From Triangularia verruculosa (Eukaryota; Ascomycota; Sordariomycetes; Sordariales; Podosporaceae): DNA of 64,000 nucleotides. Every line of letters starts with the position of its first letter. Within the stretch, counting starts at the first letter, position 1. The notes beneath the pieces were generated by a model. That model worked only from the letters and a program-made list of their open reading frames with translations. It was not told the DNA's origin and ran no database searches. The stretch spans positions 1 through 64,000 of the forward strand of contig MU863894.1 in NCBI GenBank assembly GCA_033296885.1, in the 5' to 3' direction. Positions 32,704 to 43,372 of the stretch are shown piece after piece. Made by a program: the position numbers and the translations under genes.

Positions 32704-33770
32704 TCAAAGCCAGAGAACCATGCCCAAGTGGAAGACTCCCACAACCACTCCCACCATACCCAGAATCACTTTACCGCCCGCTCCGCTTCCAGCACAGGGG
32801 TTCTCCAACGTGCAAGCTGCTGCCACAACGCCGTCTGCTGTCCTGGGAGTAGCAGCACGATCCAGATACCAATTGCCAATATCTGTCAGGTTTCCCTGTT
32901 GGTTTAGCATGGCCATTTCCTCCCCGACGTTGGACTTGGTTTTTCTGAAAGCGCCGAACCACGAGTACCGCGCCACCGCCTCGTGCTCCTCCAGGTATTT
33001 CAAGCTCTCGTTGAAGAACTTCTGGGTTTCCGCCTCGTTTTGATCATGAAACCCATACTCTGTAACCCAGATTGGCTTTCCGGGAAATCTGTCGAATTGT
33101 TGTTAGTGAACAGCTCACCCTCTTGTCACTGAAATAAGAATACGTACCTCGACTGCCACTTTCCAATGTTGTCCTTCAGTGTCCCGAACCCTCCGAATGA
33201 ATGCAGCGGCACAAAGTCAAACTCGCACTCGTTGCCATCATTCATCTTTGAGCAGTTCTTCATGAAGGGTTCGACCCACCCGCCTCTTGGGTCTGATACC
33301 GTTGGGAAACCAACTTTGATGCCGTGCTCTTCCCGGAGCGGCATGATATTATTGATCCAGGTTCTCGCAGCGATTTCCGGGCTCATGTCACTGCCTCCAG
33401 TTTCCTCAAAGGGTTGGTCAGGGAGGTTAAAGGAAATGACATGAGCTGGCTTGAACTTGGAGAATTCAGCTGTCAGATTGCCCAGGAAATAAGAGTCTGT
33501 GCCGTTGGGAGTGTAGGCACCCCACATGCTCGGGACAAACTCGAACTCGGACTGCGGGATGTCGGCGTAGGCCTTGGTGGCCACGGGGCCGAAGTTCCAG
33601 TACCACGACAACGGCGAGGAGGAGTTGGACCATATCAAGTCATCTTTGGGGAAGAATTCGCTGGGAGTGGAGACAAGACCGCGTTTGGGGTTCTTCTTGG
33701 CTGGTTCTGTCTGACCCAAGGCTAGTGACAACAGGAGTGCTGGGATGACAACATGAGAGAAGCGCAGCAT
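32704..33770 (-). CDS. GPI-anchored glycosyl hydrolase, GH128/Asl1-like
   Basis: Exons 33770-33148 and 33088-32704 (59-nt intron), 335 residues. Signal peptide 1-19 (IPALLLSLALGQ). The body has SWYWNFGP, FVPSMWG, HVISFNLPDQP, FDFVPLHSFGG and, after the intron, IWVTEYGFHDQNEAETQKF. This is the catalytic-core pattern of the alkali-sensitive-linkage (Asl1) family now classed with GH128 beta-1,3-glucanases; WVTEYG carries the probable nucleophile Glu. The C-terminus has a small-residue patch (CAGSGAGG) before a hydrophobic tail, the layout of a GPI-anchor signal. Expected at the cell wall. The usual family motif E-P-D is N-LPDQ here, which deserves a look. The start at 33770 was chosen over 33827 because it begins the signal peptide. 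Confidence 0.85.
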
Positions 33771-34874
33771 TTTGATGGTGAATCTTCGGAAGAGTAAACG
33801 AAAGTAAGGTAGATTGTGGACTACCAAGCCATGTGATATCGACGACTTGAAGTGAAGATGTGGAGAGGGACGTTGGAGAGTGTCACAACAACAAGAACGT
33901 GGGCAGTGGATCTTTTTGTTTAGCTGCCTGGTCCCTCAGCGTGTAATTAAACGCCACGCGCCACCGTGAGAAAGCTACGCTGGAAAAGGTTGCTGCTCAA
34001 AGGCAGAGGATTCGCTAACGGTGAGCTAGTGTCAGCCGCAGCTTACTTCAGGGCAGATGCTGACTGAGAATAAGGCACTGGGAAATCCCCAACGGGATGA
34101 ATGACTTTGGCAATTTCGCATGAACAGCGGCAATGACTGACTAAGTCCGTATCAACACTGTCTTGGCTTGGTCAAGGAAAGGTGTAACCCAAACGGAGAA
34201 ACGCTGGTCGAAAGGGGTGCTGGATAATTGGGAGCTAGGTAGGGCTAGCAATGAGACCTACACAGTAATGTGCAACGCCTCGATATCAGTCCAACGGACT
34301 AGCCATTGATAGAGACATGGGTAGTGTGTTTCTACGATCAATTAAAGAATTCTTTATTCCAACGGTAACCTGGCGATTTTAGTTGCGCCTACCGCATTCG
34401 GTTTAGGCCCAGTAGGCCCTGAACCAAGAAAATGACGTCGATTGTGCGCCGCGTGCTGCAAATCTCTGGTCCAAGAGAAAAATGTCCGACAATTCAACCT
34501 CAAGGTCTGATCTCGTCTAAACACCATCCAGCCCCTCGCCTGTATGCATCTCGCTGTCGGAATGGATGCATCAAAGGCACGTCCCGTTCGCATGACTCGG
34601 CTGGCCGTTTCGGTCGTCAGGGGTTTGCCAAGAAGGCGGCGAACGGTAAATTACGTTATGGGATTATCGTGAACACTGACAGCAAACAATTAGCCCCAAG
34701 GGTCCACTGCCACTGTTTCTTTGCCAGTCGCATCGTGGCTTCCATTTTATTTTGATATTTGCCTGTTGTCTTCGAGGCCCCTTTTCTTGTTGGGAACCGC
34801 CAGCAACCTCGACTGGGCACCCAAACCAATGCATCTTGACAACAGGTGACGCACGCACGCACAGGCGCTTCGGA
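33771..34874. other. Divergent promoter region between GH128-like and TRP-channel genes
   Basis: 1.1 kb without a convincing ORF. It should contain the promoters and 5' leaders of both flanking genes. The frame of the TRP gene is open back to 34752, but those residues do not look conserved. Confidence 0.35.
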
Positions 34875-37163
34875 ATGGGTCTGGGAAGCGAGCGCAGACT
34901 GCTCGACAACAACGACAGTGGCTTGAGCGACGACCCCTACCTCAGCGACAGTGACGATCCCGAAGCATCCGCCATCCTCTTCGACGCCGACCACACTCAC
35001 GACGACACCGTGGCTCCGCTTATGCTCAGGCGCCTCGTCCCGCGCGGAGGACATGGAGGAGGCGGCCCAAGCCGAGATGATGGTGGTGACGGTGGAGGCC
35101 ATGGTCAGAATGCCTCGTTTCTGCCCAGGCCCGATCCCGCCATGCCCGTATACGTTGCCATTCACCGAATTCGCCGGCTCGTCATTGCCGCTGTCAACGA
35201 CAACTACACGTTGGAGGAACTCAGAGCACCCCGGCTAGACAGGCTGGTCGTGAGGCCGCTGGTGGACAGGCTGTACAATCCCAACGATCCCGCCATCGGT
35301 TGGTCACGCCCGTCTTGCCTTGCGTTGATGCGGTTCCGTGACAGTGCTGACTTTCCCTAAACAATCTGTAGTGTACTCCCTCCTCGCAAACCGCGTCCAG
35401 TTCCTGCGTCCCCGCGCCCACGAACTTCTGCAACAAACAATCAACGAATCCCGCGCCATCCTCTGCGAGCTCCTCGCGATCCGTATCCTCCGCCGCTTCC
35501 ACGAAGATCATACAGGTCGATCTGGCCTCTTGTTGCTGGCTCACATCCTTGTGTCCGGCTTTGATCCTTGCGATGCAGCTCCCGAAGCCATCCGTGCCCG
35601 CCGTCCACAGTGGGCTGTCCAAGAACGAGGGGGCCACGAAAGAAAGCTGACAGGCCTCGAGCTGGCCATCATATCCGAGTCCAAGCTGTTTATTGGCTCC
35701 CCCGCTTGCCAGCGCGTCGTGGATGCCGTCTACCGCGGCGTTGTCGTCTACACGCCCCTCTCATTTGTCGACATCTTACCCGACCACTACAAGCACCACC
35801 CAGTGTCGCTGTACGAACCCCGCCGCGCCGCCATTCTCAACCACCACCGCCTGATCGTCCCGCAAATTCGAAACGGCATCGAGCTCCTGCATTTTATCGT
35901 CCTGCTTGTCCTTTACATGCTGACGGTCACACATTATGGCTTTGGACAGCATCTTGCGGGCGTCCACGTCAACACGTACGAAACCTTCTTCAACGTCTTT
36001 GCTGCCGGTTGGGTCTTGGAACAGTTTGCCGCCATTGTGGAACACGGGTGGGAAGTGCACGCTCAGAACCTCTGGTCTTTTCTCGACCTCACCTTTGTGT
36101 TTATCTATGGGGCGTACGGGCTGGTCAGGACGGTGGAACTATTGATCGGTAGCGAGGCCTTCTACGCCATGCCTGTGCTCTGCACCGCTGCGCCTGTGTT
36201 GCTGACCAGAATTGCGTTTACGCTGATGCCCGACAACATTGTGTTTATTGCGCTGCACGCCATGATGAGGGACTTTACGCGGTTGACCTTTATTGCAGTC
36301 TGGTGCTTTGCTGGGTTTGTGATGGGTCTGTTGCTGTTGGCGAGGACGTCGGGAGACGAAAAGCTGGAGGGCAGTGTGACGTGGGCGACCATCACCAAGT
36401 GGCTCTTGTGGTACGTATCATCCGTCTCGTCACCCTTCTTGTTCCCCCTGGTTTGCTGACAAGAAACAGGATCTGGTTCGGTCTCGACGGTACCGGTATT
36501 GAGCGCGCAGCCGACTTCCACCTCATCCTCGGCCCAACTCTTATTATTACCTTTGCTTTCTTGGGGAACACGCTCTTCTTGACCATCCTGGTCGCCATCC
36601 TGACCAACACCTTCTCCAAGATCATTTCCAACGAGGCGGCCGAGATTCAGTTTCGCCGAGCCGTGCTCACGTTTCAAGGCGTCAAATCCGATGCCATCTT
36701 CTCGTACCCCCCTCCGTTCAACCTCTTGGCCCTTCTGATCATGCTGCCGCTCAGGTGGTTTGTTGGACCGGTGGTGTTCCACCACGTCAATGTTGCCGTC
36801 ATCAGGGCGGTCAATGCTCCCCTGCTGTTGTTGATTGGACTCTGGGAGCGACGCAAGGTTTGGGGTGGCAGAAGGAGCCGCAACAGCCGATGGCGCAAAT
36901 GGAAATACTTTGCGGGTCTGAATCCGCATGGGGACATCCAGAATATCTTTAGCGCCGAGCCTCCTCCGGAAGTGATGGACGCGTTGGAGAAGATGGATGT
37001 ATTGAGCGACATCGTGGTAGTTGATAGGGAACTGGCCAGTGCGCGATCTCCCAGACCTTCGAGCGGAAGTGGCAGTGCAACGCCATTGTCTTCTATCAGT
37101 GTCAGGAGAAGGAAGATGAGCGACAGCGGCAGTCTGAGAAGGTTTGAAGGGGCAGACAAATAA
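34875..37163 (+). CDS. yvc1: YVC1-type TRP calcium channel
   Basis: Exons 34875-35298, 35372-36410 and 36470-37163 give 718 residues. The N-terminus is acidic (LSDDPYLSDSDD) with a Gly-rich patch, then a soluble domain (YSLLANRVQFLRPRAHELL). From about residue 305 on there are several membrane spans (LLHFIVLLVLYMLTVTHY, LWSFLDLTFVFIYGAYGLV, FIAVWCFAGFVMGLLLL) and a pore/inner-helix region (IWFGLDGTGI, GNTLFLTILVAILTNTFSKI). This order matches fungal vacuolar TRP channels related to yeast Yvc1, which release Ca2+ from the vacuole under stretch or osmotic shock. The C-terminal tail is Ser/Arg-rich. Length is in the family range. The gene converges with the BCS1-like gene (112 bp between stops). 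Confidence 0.87.
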
Positions 37164-37275
37164 AGCTTGCAAAAGTTGATCGCATTGATAGAATAATAGA
37201 CATTTAGTTCATGAAACAGCTGCGCACCTCACATCTTGCAGCCATTCTTTCCCTTCGCAGAAAATCACACCAAAC

Positions 37276-38931
37276 CTACTCGAACCGAACTCTTCGCTGT
37301 CTCTCCTCGCCCATTCCTTGTCGCAAAATCTCGATCTGCTTCTTGATCTCGATCCACAAGATCAGCTTTTCCAAGTCTGTGTCATCGTCGCCCCCGCCGC
37401 CTTGACTGCCAGGGCCGTCAACGCTGACCCAGTCGTCTTCGAAACTAGTGTCTTCCAGAGCCGAAGCCACATCAAGCGTCTCAGAGTCTCTCGCAATGAC
37501 AAGCAACGCAGCCACAAACGCCTCTTGGATGTAGGCAAAACTGAAACCGTCGGTGATCTCGGCAATTGCTTTGCACAGCTTGTCAGGGAAGTCAAGGTCC
37601 TTGTTGCTCTTGAGTTTGCCTTGCCAAAATTGGCAGTAGGCAACACGTTGTTCCAGGTTGGGGTCAGGGAAGAAGTATTTTCGGTCGAACCGAGAAGGAC
37701 GTTTCTGTCACCCTGTCAGTCACAATGGTTTGCCGGTCAGAACAAACTGAAGAAAATATACCGAGAGACCGGGGTCAAGCCGCTCCAAATGATTCGTGCT
37801 ACCCACGATAAATATGCCATCATTGCTCTTGAGGCCGTCAATCTCATTCAGGAAATAGCTCCGTACACCATCCGTCACCAGGGAGTCGAGGTCCTCAAAG
37901 ATCAGGTAGCAAGGCGCATACTGTCGTGCCTTGGCAAAGACCATGGAAATGGCGTATTCCGGACCCCCATACTGCCCTTTATTAGTTGGCCGACTCGCCG
38001 AGCGGGTTCAGTCAGGGCGACTCACCGAAACAAAGTTCCTCACATACAACGAGGGGATCTTTTCCTCCCTGTCGCTCAACGTTTTCATCATGGCCTTGAT
38101 GCTGATCGTCTTCCCGTTCCCGGGAGGTCCCCAATAGATGAGTCCTCGCTTCCACGGCACCCTCAACCTCCCATACTGACCCCTCGACGCGAAAAAGCTC
38201 GTGTGGTCGTCAATGAGCGCCTTCTTCATGTCTTCGTCGAGGATGACATTGTCCCAGCTCGACTTCTGGACACTATTAAACAGCTCCCTCGACTTTTGCC
38301 ACCAGCCCCCATCAAAGACCCAGATTTCGTCTTTGAGCTCAAACGCCGAATGTCCCGCAGACAAGAGCAAGCTCTCGACCAGTTGGACCTCGGGAGGCGA
38401 AGACAAGATGTAATAGTTGGCAAGTTGTGGGTAAGCGCCGCCCCCGTCTCTGCACTCAGCCAGGTACACGATAAACTCTGCGCCCTTGTAGCGGTACAAG
38501 AACTTTCCAAAGTGGAGGTCCGTAGCAATGCCTCCCTTGGAACCGTCGAGACGTCTGGCGGGCGGCAGGTAATAGTTCCATTTCAAGTCTGCGGGCAAAA
38601 TAGACGACTCGGATTCAACTTGGTGAAAGCTCGCCACGTCATCCGGAACACCAGAGGCATAAGCCAGAATGTCGACATTGCCCACGGGAACGGTAGTCAA
38701 TTCAAGAGAAGGGTATTGCCGCTTGAGGGATGCAGCAATGACGGCGTCGGTGGAAATACGAGGAGCAGATGTGTGGTTGAAGAACTTGACGGTGGTTCGG
38801 TCTGTTGAATCGTCTGGGTGTCCGCCACCAGTCGATCGCTGCTGTGGAGCTTGTTCATGCCGGCGCTGGGCCTGGGAAAAGAAGCTCGGGGAGAACTTCC
38901 CGAACCGGTCGGGGAAAATGCCGTGTTCCAT
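37276..38931 (-). CDS. BCS1-like AAA ATPase (intact)
   Basis: Exons 38931-38026, 37971-37762 and 37704-37276 give 514 residues with two introns of 54 and 57 nt. The BCS1-specific N-terminal region (about 55-240) is followed by VPWKRGLIYWGPPGNGKT (Walker A), LIFEDLDSL (Walker B), VGSTNHLERLDPGL (sensor 1) and, after the second intron, KRPSRFDRKYFF (arginine finger). True mitochondrial Bcs1 has an N-terminal membrane span that inserts the Rieske protein. I see none here, so this belongs to the expanded fungal BCS1-like group of unknown client. The C-terminal 40 residues are acidic then amphipathic (DLEKLILWIEIKKQIEIL). It is a paralogue of the broken copy at 19231-20770. Confidence 0.87.
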
Positions 38932-39506
38932 ATTCTGACTGCGTTTTCTCTTGCTTACTTAGCTTTCACAAGGCATCAAAGGGTCGATGTTCAATGAAAG
39001 GTGAGGTGGGAGAAGCGATGCAACCTGGAGAACGGATGAGCTGTTGTTTTTGAGAGTTCCCAATTGGAAACACGCGTACGTCAACAGATGCGGGGAAGCT
39101 AGAATGCTGTGCCACATGAAAGTGAGACCAGTGGTCGGTGTTTCCACTTCGTGTTCAACCTGGATGCCCAGGTGTTGGACTGTTGGTTGGTGGCACTTGC
39201 CAAGTACCAAGTACCGAACTTTTGACTGTCCCGGACCGGGGATCAACAGGCGGTAGCGTAGCAACCGCTCAGTGGATAGGGGTGCGACGCTAGCATTGTT
39301 GACACTTGACCCCTGAACTTACTTGGTGAAAAACTACAAATGGAAATAAATTACATGTGCTCATAGCATTGTCCAAATTCCCCTCTCCACACTTCACCAC
39401 GAAATATCCGACAGTTCCAGGCTCTCTCTCTTTCCCAATGGCATTCTTCACTTAATTCCCCCTTCTTTCGCCATCTCGCCCTCATATCCCTTCCTCTGCC
39501 GTAATT
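38932..39506. other. Intergenic spacer
   Basis: Promoter of the BCS1-like gene on the left and 3' flank of the APH-like gene on the right. A pyrimidine-rich run lies near 39420-39440. No gene seen. Confidence 0.35.
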
Positions 39507-41384
39507 CTATCCCAGCTTTGTCAAGGAAGCGGTCGTCCCGGAAACGACAGATGAGGTGGCAGACACGCAAGTCGATCCCGAGTTGCGTCGTATATGCACG
39601 TTGACTGGGCTCCTGGGGTTGGGCAGTTCCAAGCTGGTCATTGATATTCCGTCCGAGGACCTCCGACGGACATGGACGCTGACAGGACTTTGGGGAGTCT
39701 CCAGATGCGATCCAGCAACGCCCGAAACTGAGCCTCTCCATGATGTTGTGGGGCGATGACTGTTGACAGAGCTGGGTCTTGAAGGTGTCCAGCTGCCCGT
39801 CATGGTGGCAGTTTTGGTAGGGCTCCCAGTCCTGAAAATCACGGAAGCGGCAGGGTTTCCTGACCCTGCAAGATGCATCCTTTCATGTCTTTGTATTTCT
39901 TGTTGCACCCTGCTGGCTCCATTGCCGTTTGGCGGCCTTTCGTGGTGCACTTTGTGCGTGGTGGTGTTTCCAGCAGCTGGCGTCATGCTTGGCTTCTCCT
40001 TCTTGATGCCCTTCCGCAAGACCTGCATCAAGGAGACAAACTCCTTCCGGTCGATGGCGTCGACCCATTGTTCTACTCTGGTGGGGTAAAACTGGGTGCC
40101 GCATCGAGACACTGCGCCAAGAAAGTCAACCTTGAGCTGGGCTTCCTCGACATCCTTTTCCCACTCAGGTCCCAAGAGCTGTGTCATTCGAGATTGGTAA
40201 ACCTCCCGCAGACGGGTCTGATCATACTCCATGAGGTGAATCCAGTAAAGCTCTGTTTTGCCCTCATTATCCAGATGGTCCTCGTCCGAGGTTGGTAAAG
40301 AGGAAGGGCGAGGAGCAAGATTGGTGTAACTATCTCTGCTCGGCTTCTGTTTCCGGCTGGCCCCTCGAAGAAATGCAGGCATCTGACAGGCCATCCAGCG
40401 GGGCATGGTTGAGACACATTCCCTAGGTAATGTCGGTCAGCATCTTGAGAGTGAAAAAAGGCGGTGACAAGAGCGAAGTTCATACCATCCAATGACACCT
40501 GTTATGCGGCCGTTGTTATCAACCAGAATATTTTTCAACGAAAGGTCATCGTGCCACAGCACCGTATGCTCTGGCGGGAAAACCAACGAGGGGAATATCT
40601 TATGCACCATCCTCAGCAATTTGCGGGCCAGTCGGAGCACCATTTCGACATGCTCCTTGTCGTCTTCAGTCTTGGATTTGGCGAGGACATTTGTATGTTC
40701 TGTGATGATGAGATCAAGATAGGCTTGAAGCCAGTCGTGGCTCGAGTCAAAAGGCCCGCGAGGGACAGCATAATTGGAGCGTGGCCCGGAAAAGAAGACG
40801 CTGTCGACAATGGGTCCAGGCGAGGGAGTGACTGCGCTGCTACAGTCGGCGTTGATGCCTGTCCCCAGTGTTCCGATTGATCTGAATCCTTGTCCCAGAT
40901 TGCCGCAGCGCAGCAGCTGGGTATGGAACTCTGCGACCCGTTTCGTGAGGATTTCCTTTTGTGCATCAGTCATCTTGCGCCAGCGATAGTGGGCAAGCTT
41001 GCCAGGCATCATCTCCATGAGGAGCCACTCAAAGCCGAGCTCATTGTTGGGTGTCTCGTCCCATGCAATGACCTTGGGCACGGGGATGTCAGTCATGCGG
41101 TGCACCAGTCGCAGGGTGGAGACTTCGCCGAGGGTCTTGTTCCCGGGGTCGACAGGAAGGGAGATGCGGATGATGTGCTTGCCGCGGATGCTGTCGACGG
41201 CGTAGAGCTTGCTGAACTCGCCATTGGCATGGGGCTGGACGGTGCAGTCAACATTGTGGTTGAGCTTGAGGGCGCGGCGGCAGACACGCTCGATGGCTTC
41301 AATGTCGGGTTGTCGAGTCCACCTCGCGACCGGGCCGAGACCGTTGTCGTCCCAGGAAAGACCATCCCGGGTCGGGTGCCGCAT
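39507..41384 (-). CDS. APH/choline-kinase-like protein with altered metal-binding motif
   Basis: Exons 41384-40486 and 40422-39507 (63-nt intron), 604 residues. The N-terminal lobe has NGEFSKLYAVDS and GKHIIRISLPVDPGNKT, then VPKVIAWDET and WLLMEMMPG. The catalytic loop is WHDDLSLKNILVDNNG (H278, D280, N285), standard for the APH family. The next motif, usually I-D-W-E, reads GVIGWECV across the splice site: residue 299 is Gly (GGA), two base changes from an Asp codon. After MPRWMACQMPAFLRG the C-terminal 250 residues are Ser/Thr/Pro-rich and disordered with two similar SPVSVHVRRRS / SPVNVHIRRNS repeats. These proteins phosphorylate small molecules or regulate; the loss of the metal-binding Asp argues against normal activity. 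Confidence 0.83.
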
Positions 41385-42160
41385 TGTCGGTCCAACGGCG
41401 GGGCCCCCTAGTCAAGGGAAGACGCGTCTTATCGGACGAGCCGTCGCATCACGCGTAAGCAAGCTTTCTGACGTAGCGGGGCGGGCGGGCGTTGAGGAAT
41501 GCGCCAAAGTGCCGGGTTCAACGTTGTTTGGCTTCCTCTACGCCGTTGCTGAAATTGCAGCGGGGGAGGGAGCCGTCTGCGATAGAGAAAAACAACAAAA
41601 TAAATACTGGCGTCGCACGACAACGGACAACCAGACCTGACGGCTGCGCACTTCTTGTGCCAATCCAATTGATAATTGATTGCAATCGCGCACTTGGCAG
41701 CCGTCGAAGCCGCCGAACCAGTGAAAAAAAGCAACGCGAAAGTGGGACTTTGTCGATGTCAACATGCGCCCATTGGCTGTCCTCACCCAGCCGAAAAAAA
41801 GGGGGACGTCATGGGCCCCTCCTCCCCTCCACCCCTCCATCGAACGATAAGGGATAGGCCAAGTACCGGCAGGAGCGACCCGACCCTTCTGCCGGAGCGC
41901 CAGAGTGGATGCTCGTTGCAAGAACACCATGGATGACTCTTGTCATGATCACAACGGTCTGTGAGCGCAAACTCAATCCACCCACACTGCAGACTGTCAT
42001 CACCATTGTGGTGAACAAAGACACGCATCAGCATGACGTCGGACATTACAGCAACATTGTTGACAGCCGAGAACGGCTCTCATAGGTACTTTACTTGAGA
42101 TGAACCTCTCGAATTCTCACGGTACGACTCTGCCAGGGGTGCCACAGGAATACTTCCATC
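41385..42160. other. Divergent promoter region between APH-like and esterase genes
   Basis: 0.78 kb with the start of the kinase-like gene at its left and of the esterase gene at its right. A C-rich pyrimidine tract (about 41816-41842) resembles the CT-rich boxes seen in fungal promoters. No gene seen. Confidence 0.4.
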
Positions 42161-43299
42161 ATGACTCAAGAAAACGAGAATTCCACAATGCCCTCCTCCA
42201 TTCCCGACCCCCCGATCGGCAAACGTTCTCGCCGCCCAAATGGCGCCCTCGAAGACTTCCTGTACAACAACCCCGACCTCGAACTTGGGGGTTCCAAAGG
42301 CTTCATCACCGAGCGGTCTCATCACCAGAGGATTTTTGGCATTCACAACCTGAAAAAGGGGGTGAATCCGATCGCCAGGGTTGAGTACACTGCTATCCGG
42401 GGTCCTCACGGCACAATCCCCATTCGAATCTTGTACCCCGAGTCAGCTGAGGACTGGAAAGACAGAGGCGAAGCCGGGGCGTTGGTCTACTTTCATGGGG
42501 GAGGATATACGGTAGGAAGCGTGGATGAGTTTGAGAATGGGTTGAGGTTGATGGCCGAGAGGTCAGGCTGTCAGATCTACTGCGTCGACTATCGTCTTGC
42601 TCCCGAGTTTCGGTATCCCGTCCAGCTGGATGAGTATGATGCCGTGATCGACTGGGTACAGAGCGAGGAAGGTAGAAAAAGAGGTGTGCGTGCTGATCGA
42701 GTCGCCGGCGGTGGTGACTCGGCGGGAGGCAACATGACTGCCGCCATCTGCCTGCGCCGTCGAGACCAAGGCAAGAAACCTCTGTGTGCACAGATCCTTG
42801 TCTACCCGCAGCCTCGCCTTCCGTTCGACACTCCTGCTGCAAAGGAAAATGGCTCGGGCTACTACTTGCACATCAATGGTATCTTTGGCTTTGCGTCCCA
42901 TTATATGCCACGGCCGACAAAACCAAACGGTAAGCCTTTTTCTTTCAACTGTCTCAGCATGCTTGCAGTGACTGTGTCTCAGTTGTCTGGTATTGATAAC
43001 ACAATCCAGGCCCCTCGCCGCTAGATCCATACTTGTCTCCTGGTTACCAGCCCGCAAAGGAACTCGCAAACCAGCCCAGGGCGGTCGTGATCACGAATGG
43101 ATTTGATCCTCTGAGAGATGTAGGAATTGAGTATGCTGGCAAACTCAAAGAGGCAGGTGTTGGTGTTAAATGGGTTCACCACGAAGATCTGATGAATGGG
43201 TGGTTACAAATGACACCGTGGTGCCATGCTGCTGGTGACGCCACCAGGGACTTGGGAAAGCTTGTTGGAGGCATGGTTTACGGATATGAGCAAGAATAG
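42161..43299 (+). CDS. HSL-type alpha/beta-hydrolase, catalytic His replaced
   Basis: Exons 42161-42929 and 43010-43299 (80-nt intron), 352 residues, no signal peptide. The oxyanion motif HGGGY starts at residue 112, the nucleophile is in GGGDSAGGN (Ser187), and the acid is the Asp in NGFDPLRD. These define the hormone-sensitive-lipase (alpha/beta-hydrolase-3) family. The catalytic His normally lies in an HGF/HGW motif near the end; here the sequence is EDLMNGWLQM, with Asn319 (AAT) in its place. CAT to AAT is a single change. Without the His the triad should be crippled unless another His (HHEDL, residues 314-315, or WCHAAG) serves. It is convergent with the Zn2Cys6 gene, 73 bp between stops. 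Confidence 0.83.
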
Positions 43300-43372
43300 G
43301 AGCACCGTATCATGGTTATCCTTAGATATTACCACTAGTATTCTCTTCAGTACCTACATGTTTCATAACATC

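Noticed and set aside
18469..34874. A secondary-metabolite cluster (FAD oxidase, SDR, regulators)
   Set aside because: There is no polyketide synthase, peptide synthetase, terpene cyclase or P450 in the window, and the genes are separated by unrelated housekeeping-type genes.
35568..36152. Long plus-strand frame inside the TRP channel gene, and the minus frame at 36162-37172
   Set aside because: Both are shadows in GC-rich coding DNA; their peptides are Arg/Pro/His-rich and non-conserved, while the TRP frame has membrane spans and family motifs.
37318..38808. 496-codon plus-strand ORF opposite the BCS1-like gene
   Set aside because: It is antisense to Walker A, Walker B and the arginine-finger motifs of the spliced BCS1-like protein and contains no family signature of its own.
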